A stretch of DNA of 64,000 nucleotides, taken from positions 5,982,001 to 6,046,000 of the forward strand of contig JAEVHH010000002.1 in the NCBI GenBank assembly GCA_017607445.1. The letters are read 5' to 3'. Both the position numbers and the translations under genes were made by a program. The notes below the pieces were generated by a model. The model saw nothing but the letters and a program-made list of their open reading frames with translations. It was not told the origin of the DNA and made no database searches. Positions 34,013 through 45,692 of this stretch are shown piece after piece. The DNA comes from Histoplasma ohiense (taxonomy: Eukaryota; Ascomycota; Eurotiomycetes; Onygenales; Ajellomycetaceae). The stretch's first letter is position 1. Each line of letters starts with the position of its first letter.

Positions 34013-35736
34013 GAAGTAAGGCTACTCCATTTAGTTTCACCTTCTGTGGTCGATGGGAGTGTTGGCTGTGGGTATCAAATGGTGCTGAGTACAGGTTTAT
34101 GGTTATTTCTAGTGAGACTAAGAAAAAAGAAATGAAAAGCAATTGTGTCATCACAAAATTGAACAGGCAAGAGCTCCGTACAGGGTGACAGAACCGTTAG
34201 CCAAGCCGCCTATTCTATCCGAAGTGTTTTATCTCGGGGGGGACTTCATGGACACGGTGATATATGAGAATGAAAGGATACCACCCATGGTCCCAGCCAT
34301 GTTCGCCCTCACAAAATCACTGTATGTACCAGCCGTTCTCGATCGCTAACAAAAGAGTTGCAGTTCGCACGAGAAACTTTGATCAAAAAGCCAAATTCGA
34401 AGAAAGAGATGTGTAGAGAGGAAACCTCGTGAATAACAAGGGTCGAAGAGAAGTACGAACGTGATACCAACCTTCAATCTCAACGTCGTAACGGACTGGA
34501 TTATTCTCATCATCATTGCAACCTCATCGCTTCCAGAATCATCTGCAAACAGCCGCCCTTCCGTTCGCTTCTGTTGACAAGAACGGAACTTGAGACCAGC
34601 CCGTTTTCCTTTTGAGCCAGACAACGCTATTGTCTTCTGAGGGATAAACTCGTGTCCCTCTATTGACATTCTCATCTCCTACCTTCAAAGTATGGTAGCT
34701 CACCCCACTACCACATAGCCACTTTTTCAAAGCCTTACAACACCGCTACCCAGAAGATATATCTGCCGATTCCGTCTCCTAAGCCAAATACCCGTAACAA
34801 GCTGCGAGAATACCTCATTCTCATCAAGGAAAATGAAGCCTCTGATGAACACGTTATCAGATTGTTCCGAGTTAACAGATTCCACCGGCACATATCCCGA
34901 GGCAGGAATCATGTACATGGTTGGTGTGAATCCACGGTCCGGGCCGGCAGAGTGGACGAAAGTGGGTGTACGAATTTCTCAAGCGGCCCAGATATCCTTT
35001 CTCCGAGAACTTCGCCGAGTCGGACTGGCGGCCATGCTAGTCGTTTGTTATGTAAATACGTATACTTTAAATACGGTAGTATAGGTTTTCAAACTGGATG
35101 GTAGGACTCAAGGAGAATGTTATCGGGTCCGATAGTCGAGATGAGGGTGGTGTTCAGGCGATAATGGATGAGGATCGCAATGATGTCGTGATGCGGCGGT
35201 AGACAGGGGTTAAAGTGAGAAATAAGCGGTCAAGAATTTGTTGAAGGAGCTGGCGATACGATGGTTATTACTGGATTTAGGGCGCTGGCGACTTTGGCTA
35301 ACTTGCCAATTCGCAATATACGTACCTCGTTTGGAAGAGAGAATGGTCTGTGACGAGCAAGGGGCTCAATTTGCTAGCTTAGTCAGCTCGTTAAACTCTC
35401 CCGAGTAGCTACTAGCTACGTCACTATCAAAATGATGTTCATATATATCTTTTACTTTTTGTGGTGGATGCGACTTACTAGTATTGGAACGCTTATCAAC
35501 TTACACTGAAACAGTTTTATGAAGTCTTCCCACTTTCCAAGGTTGAACTCGGTCTTCACACTTTTGTCTCAGTTCAGCCAATCAACAACGTCATTGCGCT
35601 GTTCGAGGTACCAAGTGCTGCGACAAATCGCGGGCTTGAAATACCTTCACCCTCACTTCATCCGCACCGGCCTGCAATCTACTTGGCTTTCGTTGCGCAC
35701 TTTCTGAGGAGGAAAATACTAGTAGTTCTCAGCACA
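34013..35736. other. Spacer with an interrupted minus-strand frame
   Basis: This 1.7-kb stretch lies between the reductase gene and GAL7. On the minus strand it holds a protein-like frame with an in-frame stop (listed separately). The part from about 35100 to 35736 is A/T-rich and should contain the GAL7 promoter and leader. No other gene is supported. Confidence 0.45.
34727..35035 (-). pseudogene. Hypothetical reading frame with in-frame stop
   Basis: From an ATG at 35035 the frame reads MAASPTRRSSRRKDIWAA and meets a TGA at 34981-34979. It then continues EIRTPTFVHSAGPDRGFTPT, MYMIPASGYVPVESV and NVFIRGFIFLDENE before stopping at 34727. A further minus-strand frame at 34650-34539 (TRVYPSEDNSVVWLKRKTGW) could be a downstream exon, but the donor after DENE (gtattc) and the available acceptors do not join in phase. 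The protein-like texture suggests a real but disrupted or mis-modelled small gene. No family was recognised. Confidence 0.25.
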
Positions 35737-37171
35737 ATGGTAGAATCCGTCCTCGACGACATCTCGCATAGAAGATACAACATCTTGCGGGGTTCTTACG
35801 TTCTAGTATCCCCGCATCGCACAAAGCGCCCATGGCAGTAAGCTTTGCTCCCAGCACAGGCGAAGTAGATGTTTCTAGTATTGCCTCTAATATGATTGCC
35901 CATAGGGGTCAGCAGGAAGCCCCGTCCAAAACCGAGTTGCCAGTCTACGACCCCGCCTGCTACTTGTGCCCTGGAAATAAGCGGGCGCAAGGTGACCAGA
36001 ATCCACAATACAAGAACACATTTATATTTTTGAATGACTACAGTGCGGTCAAGGAGGAGCAGGCTGCGTACCAACGGGAATCAGTCGATGGCGGTACGTG
36101 GATCACCCGTCCTTTAACCATCTATACGATATGGCTTAGAAAAAGTACACCTCTGGACTACGCATATTAATTCCCTTTGGGCCGGAAATCCGCCGCAGAC
36201 CTTTCCTCTGTATTTCTCCAAGCCGAGCCGGTGACGGGAAGATGTTACGTCCTTACATTCTCCGCCAGCCACAATCGCACACTTGCAGACCTCTCCCCAG
36301 CCGAGATCAAGCCCATTGTCGACGCTTGGACGGATCTATACATCTCACACCTATCGCCCACATCCCCATTAGCAGCAACGGCTTCTCTCATGCCTATATC
36401 GCCAGGGTCGCCAATGTCTCAAATATCGCCACCAAAACACCAGCTCCGCTACATGCAGATATTCGAAAACAAAGGTTCCGCCATGGGTTGTTCTAATCCA
36501 CACCCACACGGGCAGATCTGGGCGCTCAGCTGTCTCCCTGAAGAGCTCACAATAGAGCTTGCCCAATTGCAGAAATACCGCCACGAGAATCACGGCAAAC
36601 ACATGCTCCAAGATTATGCCACCCTTGAGCTACAAAAACAGGAGCGTGTGGTATTCGAAAACGATCTGTTCCTGGTCCTCTGCCCATGGTGGGCGACCTG
36701 GCCGTTTGAAACAATGATAGTCAGCAAAAAACATAGGCGCGCCCTTGTTGATCTGACTACAGCGGAAAAATCCTTATTAGCCGAGTCAATTGCCGAAATC
36801 ACACGACGATATGATAACTTGTTTGAGACGCATTTCCCTTACAGCATGGGTATCCATCAAGCACCGCTATGCGGTTCCGACGAGGAAATTGATGCGTCCC
36901 ATTTGCATATACATTTCTATCCTCCGTTGTTGAGAAGTTCGTCTGTGAGGAAGTTCTTAGTTGGGTAAGTGCACCTATCCACGTAGCTATACTGAATAAT
37001 AAGAAACAGGGAAATTCCATTTTATGGATGTCTAACCAGGCCTTGTACAGCTACGAAATGCTTGCGGAACCCCAACGGGACATCACACCTGAGCAAGCAG
37101 CTGTTCGACTCAGGAGTTGTGCTGGGCCTCTGTATCGCACTAGATTAAATGATCAACCTAAGCATTTTTAA
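35737..37171 (+). CDS. GAL7: Galactose-1-phosphate uridylyltransferase
   Basis: GalT exchanges UMP between UDP-glucose and galactose-1-phosphate in the Leloir pathway. Exons are 35737..35837, 35906..36093, 36199..36964 and 37051..37171, giving 391 aa. The N-terminus has RRYNILRGSYVLVSPHRTKR and PWQGQQEAPSKTELPVYDPA, followed by the metal-binding CYLCPGNKRA. The active-site motif is CSNPHPHGQIW, with the nucleophilic His at about residue 200. LPEELTIELAQ, FVVLCPWWATWPFETM-like sequence and SHLHIHFYPPLLRS complete the two histidine-triad-like halves. The last exon ends YEMLAEPQRDITPEQAAVRL to KHF. All three introns are phase-consistent. No GAL1 or GAL10 gene is adjacent, as is usual in many filamentous fungi. 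It converges on ERG28. Assignment is firm. Confidence 0.95.
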
Positions 37172-37537
37172 GAATAATTGGGCTATCTATTTGAAGATTG
37201 TCCGGTACACAACTATTAGCATCATTCAGGGAGTAGTTTATATGGTATGAAGGTGGGATGTAGTAGATGACCTAAGGAGATATTATCATCAGTTAGTTAT
37301 ATCAGATCCAGGAAGCAGACACCGACACCACATTCCAAGTAGCATTAGCAGCGTTTCACTTTCAATTTGCTCCAAATACTAAGAGACAAACCCGTACTAA
37401 ACCATTGCCTATAAATAGATTCAGAAAAAAAAAAAAAAAAAAAACCAAAATTCACCTGCACAATCCCGACATTTTGCCTTTCACGAATCCTAGATCCCCC
37501 CTCTCCAGGCCACACCCGCGTAAATCAAAACCCAAGC
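37172..37537. other. Convergent 3' region with A20 tract
   Basis: This 366-bp stretch lies between the stops of GAL7 and ERG28. It contains an uninterrupted run of 20 A at 37425-37444, followed by a C-rich stretch. No coding sequence is supported. Confidence 0.6.
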
Positions 37538-38090
37538 CTACCCCAAGTAGAACCCCCTCTGCATCGCCATCCACACCAGCGTCCCACTCGCGACACACAT
37601 CGGGCTCACAAACCTACCCCTAAGCTTCGCGCTACCGAAAATCAACAATTCGCTCGCGAAATGCACGAACGCAGTTCCAAAGGTCCACATCGCCAGGTCG
37701 TACATATGAGGTTCGTCAATGTGGAAGGCAGCGTACGCGCGGACAACGGAGGAGATGAAGGTCCAGGTACCAAAAGTGCGCGACTGGAGCCCGTTGGTTG
37801 GGCTGTTATTGTATAGCAGGGCCGTGTAGGATGGGCTGACTAGAGCTTGGCAGGTGTTTATACTGGATACGGCGGCGAGCTGTATTATTTATTTTTTAGT
37901 TTTATTTTTTAGTTTTTTGTTAGTTCACCAGATTGGTTATTATTGGGGAGAAACGGGAGGTTGAGAAGTGTATGGATATAGGCTCAGAAGAAATATGTAA
38001 CGGACTAGGGGATTTGTTATCAGAACATACAAAAAGGAGCCATTTGGGGAGGAAGCCCTCTTGTTGCGGGAGGTAGGACAGGAGGGACAT
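37538..38090 (-). CDS. ERG28: Ergosterol biosynthesis scaffold Erg28
   Basis: Erg28 is the ER membrane scaffold that tethers the C-4 demethylation enzymes (Erg25, Erg26, Erg27) and Erg6. Exons are 38090..38031 and 37879..37538, giving 133 aa. Exon 1 reads MSLLSYLPQQEGFLPKWLLF, the family N-terminus. After a 150-nt intron the protein continues LAAVSSINTCQALVSPSYTA, SRTFGTWTFISSVVRAYAAF, YDLAMWTFGTAFVHFASELL and GTLVWMAMQRGFYLG. That gives four hydrophobic segments with the conserved RTFGTWTF. The frame upstream of the chosen ATG stays open to another possible start, but family alignment favours 38090. The second exon has no internal ATG near its 5' end, so it is easy to overlook. It is divergent from the 3-ketoacyl-CoA reductase gene (295 bp). 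Assignment is firm. Confidence 0.93.
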
Positions 38091-38385
38091 TTTTGTTTTG
38101 AGTTGACTGATTGATGGCCGGACTTTAGGTTTGAACGCTCGTCTTGATGATGATATCTTGTAAATTTCCACAGACACTTTCTTCGCAAGGTAAGCCCTAG
38201 ACCATGCAAATGCTATTGAAAGCTTGGCGCCTCATTTCCTGGGCAGTGTTTTTGTCCTATCAGAAAACGCAAGCTTCATCCTGGTAAACATACCTACAAA
38301 CCCTGCCACGATCTCGCGACGGAGCACCCATCTCGATATTATCCTTCCTACCTTTCCCTGGCTGAGAAACTCCGTAAGTGGCGCA
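38091..38385. promoter_or_regulatory. Shared promoter ERG28 / 3-ketoacyl-CoA reductase
   Basis: This 295-bp interval lies between head-to-head start codons of two ER lipid-synthesis genes. It must contain both promoters. No SRE or other specific site could be assigned with confidence. A ctttcccc-type pyrimidine tract lies just before the reductase start. Confidence 0.55.
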
Positions 38386-39514
38386 ATGGGTTTGGCATGC
38401 TGCTCTATGGACCGCCTTTTGCAGTTCCGCTTCGAACCGGCCCCTGGTTGGCAGTCGAATGTGGCTCTATTCCTACTGTCGATCGGAGGATTGTTCACTG
38501 CATGCAAACTGTTTAGCTTTTGCCGTGCGCTTCTCAGTATTTTCGTTCTACCAGGGCAGAAGGTATGGCCTTCCCAAGCCTCTACGTATATTTTACTCCT
38601 TGCTTTTATTTGAGCCTTTTCGGTTAATATTTCTGTTGTGCCGAATGTAGCTCTCCAAATTCGGACCAAAAGGCAGCTGGGCTTTGATTACTGGTGCCTC
38701 GGATGGAATTGGTAAAGAATACTCTCTCCAGCTCGCCCGTGCTGGTTATAATATCCTCCTCGTCTCGCGTACGACTTCAAAACTAGCCGCGGTCGCCGAT
38801 GAAATCAAAAGCAAGTCACCCACGGTACAGACCAAAATCTTCGCAATGGACTTCTTCAAAAACAACGATGGTGACTACGAAAACCTCAAGCTTCTGATCC
38901 AGGATCTTGATATCTCAATCCTCGTCAATAACGTCGGCCGCAGCCATAGCATCCCCACACCATTTGTCCTCACCCCGCTGGAAGAATTGGAAAATATCAT
39001 TATGATCAACTGCATTGGTACCCTACGCATCACCCAGCTCGTCGCACCAGGAATGATGCAGCGCAAGCGCGGGTTGATCTTGACCATGGCATCTTTTGCT
39101 GGCATGATTCCTACCCCACTGCTGGCTACTTACTGCGGGAGCAAAGCATTCCTGCAATACTGGTCAATTGCCCTAGGTGCCGAACTTCAACCGTACGGGG
39201 TGCAGGTTGAACTTGTCCAGAGTCATCTGGTGACTTCTGCCATGTCTAAAATCCGCCGGCCCACCGTTACGGTCCCCATTCCGCGCGACCTCGTCCGAGC
39301 TGTGCTGAGTAAAATTGGTCGCGGGGGCGGCTTATCGGCATACGCTTATACCTCTGTGCCCTACTGGAGTCATGGCCTGATGGCGTACGCGCTAACGCAA
39401 GTTCTCGGACACATGGGAAAGTTCGTTTTGGGCTATAATAAAGTCCTCCATGAGTCTATCAGGAAACGTGCGCTGCGGAAGGCGGAGAGGGAGAAAATCA
39501 AGAAATCTACTTGA
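38386..39514 (+). CDS. IFA38: Very-long-chain 3-oxoacyl-CoA reductase
   Basis: This ER enzyme performs the second step of fatty-acid elongation, reducing 3-ketoacyl-CoA with NADPH. Exons are 38386..38562 and 38651..39514, giving 346 aa, the normal length in Aspergillus-type fungi. The start at 38386 places 21 residues before the conserved Pro-Gly of the first membrane helix, as in relatives; an internal Met at 38407 is possible. After the helix ending FVLPGQK comes LSKFGPKGSWALITGASDGI, with the SDR cofactor motif at residues 73-80. NNVGRSHS follows, then the catalytic Ser and the Tyr220-x3-Lys224 pair in ATYCGSKAFLQ. A second membrane region is near SVPYWSHGLMAYALTQ. The C-terminus is basic (RKRALRKAEREKIKKST), matching ER-retention-type tails. 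It is divergent from ERG28. Assignment is firm. Confidence 0.94.
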
Positions 39515-42500
39515 TTTACACCTCCAATAGCTCTATACTCTTCCTTACGTACTCGAATCCATTTTGGATGGTGTATTTGATCTAGCGGGTAGATTTTTCC
39601 GGAATGACACTTCTCGGATCTCTGTATGCGGGATAGCTGGACATTATAACCATAGCTAATTACTGGAAAAGGTTTAAAACGGGAATTGATACTTTTCTCA
39701 GGGCAAGGGCGCTTTAATATATTGATAGATGTGTTGCAATAAATCTCTCTGGCCGCTGAAAGGGGAACCGAGCTTTCTCTCTTATTATAGGTTGTGTTCA
39801 ACTCACCCAATATTCGCATCAGGTTCATGTACGTCTTCGTAAAGTAGTTGATTCACTCTCAAACTGCTACTGAATGCCAACATGGTAACCAACAAGCGCG
39901 CGTTTCCACCCTAATTTTTAGCCAATTAAACCTTACCCAATATAACATTATCACAATTTGTAGTTTGAAACTTGTTGTTTCGCGAAGCAAGAAATTAGCC
40001 GTACGTGGGATATACATAATGCTTAGTTTGGAGACCTACTTTAGGAAACCTCCTCTTATTACAGCCAGTTAGGATAGGAATAGGTATATGAATGCCATTA
40101 AGAATTTGCTATCCCAACAACCTAAGGAGTAAATTCCTACCCGGAAATGCCTTTGGCCCACATCTCTCACTTCTCATAAACAAGGCTTGGTTAACGATTC
40201 CGCAGGCATTGGGCACGGTAGCTAGCCTTAGCAAGCTCTAACTTGATCTATGAACACAACTTGTATGCGTGATATTACTGTCTTCTTATGTCGAGTATAA
40301 GAGCTGAGGAAATTATTTATTGTACTAGTAGCTTCAACCTTTGTTTCGGAAGGCCAGGTCAAGGAATGGACTACTTTGTTGCTATCGAACACAACGTGGC
40401 AAGCCTGAACATAAAATCGTCAATTCACTAATAAAAAAAATCCAGTCAAGGCATGCCGTTTATAACCACTGGACGGACATAACCCCACACCCCATAAGTA
40501 TCTAGGATAAGTGACCCTTTTGTGTTTAAATGGCGGCTTTCCGCCAAGGTAGGGGATGTGTGGGTTTCGGAAAGTTAGTGTGGGGGACGGGGTTTAGAGG
40601 GGTTAATAATACCAACAATACCTTTTATAGAAATTGAGAAGATGTGCGTATCAACTCTCTCTCCGAATTAAAATGACGCAAGGGCCGAGCCCGGAAACGG
40701 TAGAATATGCCTGGGACAAAGGTAACTGTGTTTCGACTCCACCAGGTTCAGCAATACAACTAACGGTTGACCCAATGCCCATTGGGCTGTTCACAACCGC
40801 AATCCATCTGAAATTGTGTTTCAACCAATACGAGGACTTCTAAGATTAACTATTCAATGGATGGCATGCATCACAGAAAGAGTGATGTTGTATTGAAAAA
40901 TAATTATGCGGAAATGGTACATCGTGAAGCATTCATACTATCCCAACCCCTCTTTGTAAAGCAAAATGTTTCTAATAGGCGGGGCAACAAGAAGTAACTT
41001 CAAAATTCAACAATCCAAAGCAAGCAAAATAGCGGAAACAAAAAAAAAAAAAATTGACGTCAGTATTGATACTCGTCTCAGCTGCCGCATCCGGTTGATC
41101 ATATCAACAGTACATCCACACGTACTGGTCATTATAATCTTGGTTGTTAACACACTTTCCAATGAGTGGGAAATGGGTGTGGTGAATGTCGCTAAGTGCC
41201 AAAGGGCTACTAATGACTCCAGGGTTGCTTTGAAATTGACACATGGATGTCTCCAAACAGCATCATATGCGTCGTCCAGGCAATATACCGTTGACGTAAG
41301 AAAATAATCTATCTGGCCAAAATGTTGCAGTGATATCCCCCACTATTTTAGTCTCACACTTACCACTGTGCCAAACAAATCAGATCGAAAATCGCGTCCA
41401 AGCAGCCTCGGCGTATTTCCCTCAGGTCAAATGAATGTTCAAATGTCGCGATGTTGTTACCACATAGTTGAGACATGGAGAATTTCCCCAAGCTGAGAGT
41501 AGCGTGGTAGCATCGGCCGAGCATATCACACTAACCCTACCAACCCTCAGCGAACAAAAGACCATTTGTTGCTGATCAGGCTTAGCGAACGTGCAAATAA
41601 GCGGCTCTGTTCTTGGAGGCTTTAGGTCCTAAATGATGGGCTTAGAAGTCTATTAACTATAGCTCGACCACGCATTGGTTGTTTGGGGGAGCCATTCGCT
41701 GAAGAGGAATGACATCAGTTTGAGAAGCAAAATCAAAGGCTTAAATGAAGTTGAATGATTGACCAGACAACATCTCAATTTCACGACGGACTTTAACCGC
41801 AAGATTATCCCAAAGGGAATCGTGAGAAGCGCAATGCATAAGGTTAACCCGATACCTGAATCAACAATACGAGAGCAAAATCCCGAAGTGACGGCGAAAC
41901 GGTTCTCATTTATGCATGGGCAGAATATTCGAACGCTGCGCTAAAGACAAGGATATTGTGTGGAAAAGGGAAGAGAATCTAAACCGGCAAGAAAAGGCCG
42001 ACTGTGAGGGTATTTGCTTGGACAAGCTCAGTCCGTTTTGAAAAAGAATGAACTTTGACTGCCTTCTCCTTTTCTCGTAGTGTAGACATCAATTGAATAG
42101 CACTGAGATCAATAACTCAATTCTAAGCAATTGAAATTTGAGTGTTTATGGTTGTAGTTTCTTGTTTCAATTCCTTGGCATTATCGTACTGATAGAACAG
42201 TTGACTTTCCTACCTTCATTCTACCCATCAAAAAGCAGCCTGTCCCTTTCAATTTCAGTCAAGAAAAGAGAGGCACATCTTGACGAAAGGGAGGACGCCA
42301 CGTCAATTGTGGGTCGCGGGGTGGAATAGTGTTGATAAATAGATAGATACACGGGTAAATAAGTACTCACAGGATGGCACCATTGAAGGGTAAGTGGGAC
42401 TGGGCTGAAATGGACCCGACAAACTGGGCGGACATTTGAGACCACGCCGGATAGATAATTTCTTGCAGCAGATGACTGCATAAATATTCAATTCGAGTTT

Positions 42501-43864
42501 GACTTTCAAGTTAGTTTGTTCTGTATTTCGCACACCGCCTTCTTTTTTTTGCATAGAATTTCATTCACCATTTGTGGTTCCAGCTCTCATCTCGCGACCT
42601 CGGGAACTGCAAAAACAACCACATGACGTTCTCCTCTTGAACGCCCAAGTTCAAAACAGGAAAATAGAGTTCAATGGCTAACTGTCACCGCAACAAAGGG
42701 GCTAACAGGAACGAGGGCATGATTATTGTCTAGCTGGACAAGCAAAGGATACCACCATGTTCACCATACGGGCACGCCAATGGCAGGTCCAGATTGATTA
42801 TTCGCAGAAGTGGACATGCGTTCGTGTTCGACTTCCGCCCCATGTTGCCAACCTCAGAGAACAGGTTAATTTGCCAACTGTTCTGTCTCGCAAGCATCCC
42901 TTGTCATCCGTTCAGTTGACGATGAACCAGCTTCCATATTGATCGCCACTTTCCAAAACATGGCTAATAGTCTAGGGACGTCCGAGGATGGCAATGCATG
43001 TATCCGACTTCAATTTTTTGTTCGGACTGGTTTGGGGCGTAGGGTATGGCACCACCTATCGGGTCCGTTGTTGACGGACACGGGACGGGAGCAGGCGAGG
43101 TCCCAAGTCCATGTCACTGGGAAGAGGATAGAAGACGTCTAGAATTCCGTACCCAGGTTTGCGGCCGAAAATGGAGGTTCCGATGACGTGTTGTCACACC
43201 TGGCTATGCGGGTTAAAGGTTCAATGGCTACGGCTGACCCCTGTCCAACCTTAGGTCACACTTGAAGTAGAATTTCTACCGACGAAAAACCTTTACGACA
43301 CGGGACGAATATTAGGCTTTTCTGTATAGCGAGAGTGGTCTAATAGCCCCAGTGAGATTGCTGATTCGCGATCACCAACCCCCAAGGCAATACCCAGGAG
43401 GCATAGAAACCTTGGAAGTGAGAACCGCCAGCTGTCATATCGTTAACCATGTGACTTTAGATTCGCCAATCATCCACTGTCATAATTGGGTGCATCCAAG
43501 AAATAATTCTGCACGCTTTCCCGTGGTATGAAGTGCCGACTAGTAAGGGTCAGGCTAAGAAGGCTCCCTCCTCTCCAGGGTGTGAGTTAACTCCACCTAG
43601 TTAACCATGCATACCACTTTGCCCCATTTGTAAGGGCGTAATTAACCATTGTCGCTTTAGTTTTATGGAGCCCTAAGAGAACGAATTCGGCTGATTGTAA
43701 AACGAGAATTGTCGGCGGTGATGGTATTGGGCGGGAAATAGACGGAAGTCGGGAAGGACTGTACATGGCCAATAGATGCAAAAAGCAGTTGAGATCAGGA
43801 TATTTCCGATGGTCAAATCCCTTGGTTTTTCCCCCAAGTTTAATGCAGGACAAGGGTACGCACA
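39515..43864. other. 4.3-kb gene-free region
   Basis: No gene is supported in this stretch. It holds a small hairpin tggcgg-cttt-ccgcca at 40531-40546, a 13-base A run near 41040, and scattered short open frames in conflicting phases. A frame near 40671-40843 has protein-like text (MTQGPSPETVEYAWDKGN) but no continuation. No transposase, reverse transcriptase or long terminal repeat was recognised. It could be relic transposon or lineage-specific DNA. Confidence 0.5.
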
Positions 43865-45692
43865 ATGAATAAGACTGCCAACAGACCTACAATGCCACGG
43901 TCTGCATCACCGGCATTGGCAAGAACCGTAGAGGAGAGTCGGCTTGATCCTCGGGTGTATATCTAAGCTCGATCCGTTTCGGCATATAACAGTGTACGTG
44001 CGACGAAAGGGAGACGTTCCACATCAGTTTTCGATGTACTCAAACTTCAATTTCGAGTATTTGTTGGTACCACTCGAGCATTAAGAAAATAGCATTCCAG
44101 CGTCAACCTTTGCTTTTCCCTCCAGCCCCGGATACTCATAATAGATCGGAAATATATTCCGGATTCAGACTAAGACCATGTACCAACATCCGGGTCTGTG
44201 ATAGTGACAACAACACATTAACTGACGCCAGATTGTGTCTCAGGAACCCAGAATCTGGAACCACGGAATTGGACGAATCTTTCCTTGAACTGACCACGTA
44301 CCAAGGGAGAGAATTTCAAAATTACTCCTTGGAAAATAGCATTTATTTTGGGCCTGTTGACGATGTATGCGCGTAGTATCAACTGGCCCAACTATTGTTT
44401 TAGGTCATTGCTGACATGATCTAGGATGAAATAGAGAGGCTCGACCTACAACATCGAATCCTCAGCAAAGTTTTCGATAATCGATTGATCTTTCCTCCAG
44501 TGCACTCATTAAGGCGAGTTCTCGATTGCGGCTATGGGAACGGGGCTTGGGCTGTCGAAGTTGCCGAACAATATCCGTCTTGTGAAGTAAGCGCTGCTGT
44601 TGCCCTCAAAGTGACCTATGCTAACACCGCTTGAAGGTTATCGGAGTAGATATATCTCCCCATATGAAGCCGGATGACACTCCTGAGAACCTGTGGCTGC
44701 AGGTCAGTTTAACACAAATATTTCCGGAGACCTCGTTTTGGCTTGGTTAATGTGGAATTTCTCCCGCACTTCGAATCATATAATAGACACTGAGTAGTCA
44801 GCGCCCAAAGCGGCGGGCATCCCAGCAGACATTTTCAGACTACACCAATTCTTGGATGATATTTTGATTGACTAACTTCCAGTGTAACCAGGTTGATGAC
44901 CTGAATCGAACGTTCACATTTCCACCAAACCATTTCGACCTTGTTCACTCGAGGCTTATCGCTTCTGGATTGCATCGACAGAGATGGCCGAGATATATTA
45001 GGGATATCAAAAGGTAAGTAACTACCTTATGAGCACTTCAATATATAAACAAAACGATGCAAAACAGTTTGAAATGGGTATTGCGCTGAGAAAAGCCGGC
45101 TGACAGATCAAATCATTCCCATTATTAGAACCCTGAGGCCTGGTGGCTGGGTCCAGATGGCCGAAATGTATTTCAACGTCCAATCAGATAACGGTACAAT
45201 CACGAATGATCACGCTTTGAGGCAGTGGAGTTCGAGATACGCTCGAAGCATCGAGGACGTTAAAGATCCTAGGGTTGCAATGAATTTGGGAAACCTCTTA
45301 ACATCTGCCGGATTTGTCAATGTTGAAACGAAATTGATCAATATCCCATTAGCTGCATGGTCAAACGGTAAGCGTGTCCAAGGCCCGTTCGTGGAGCCAA
45401 TATTCGTTGACACTCCTCAGATCCCAGGATGCGCGAGATAGGAAGTTTAAATAGACTCAATGTCTATCGTCTTTTTGGATCGTTGGCATTGTATCCGCTT
45501 ATGAAGCGATTGCATATGTCTCGGGAAGAATTTGAGGTACTTGTAGCACAGGCTCGCATCGAGGTAGATAACCTCTCACTTAAAGCATACTTCCCGCTGT
45601 AAGTGTTCGAATTTTCTCGTATTTCTGCCTTGTCTGGTGTTCATCCATCTGACTGATGAGGTAGATACGTTTCCATCGGCCAAAAGCCGTAA
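43865..45692 (+). CDS. LaeA-like SAM-dependent methyltransferase
   Basis: This is a class I methyltransferase of the LaeA-like group; LaeA itself regulates secondary-metabolite clusters through chromatin. The proposed exons are 43865..43954, 43993..44364, 44425..44586, 44637..44702, 44883..45013, 45129..45367, 45421..45598 and 45665..45692, giving 421 aa. All exons from 44425 on are secure. SAM motif I is VLDCGYGNGAWAVEVAEQYP (about residues 186-205). Then come VIGVDISPHMKPDD, FDLVHSRLIASGLHRQRWPR and TLRPGGWVQMAEMYFNVQSD. The C-terminus is AYFPLYVSIGQKP, the family end. The first two exons (MNKTANRPTMPRSASPALAR and on) are less certain, because LaeA-like N-termini vary. Gene-free DNA lies on both sides, and no biosynthetic backbone gene is adjacent. 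Target and substrate are unknown. Confidence 0.85.

Noticed and set aside
40441..40640. Possible transposon end around the tggcggctttccgcca hairpin
   Set aside because: No matching terminal repeat or target-site duplication was found in the surrounding 4 kb, and no transposase-like frame.
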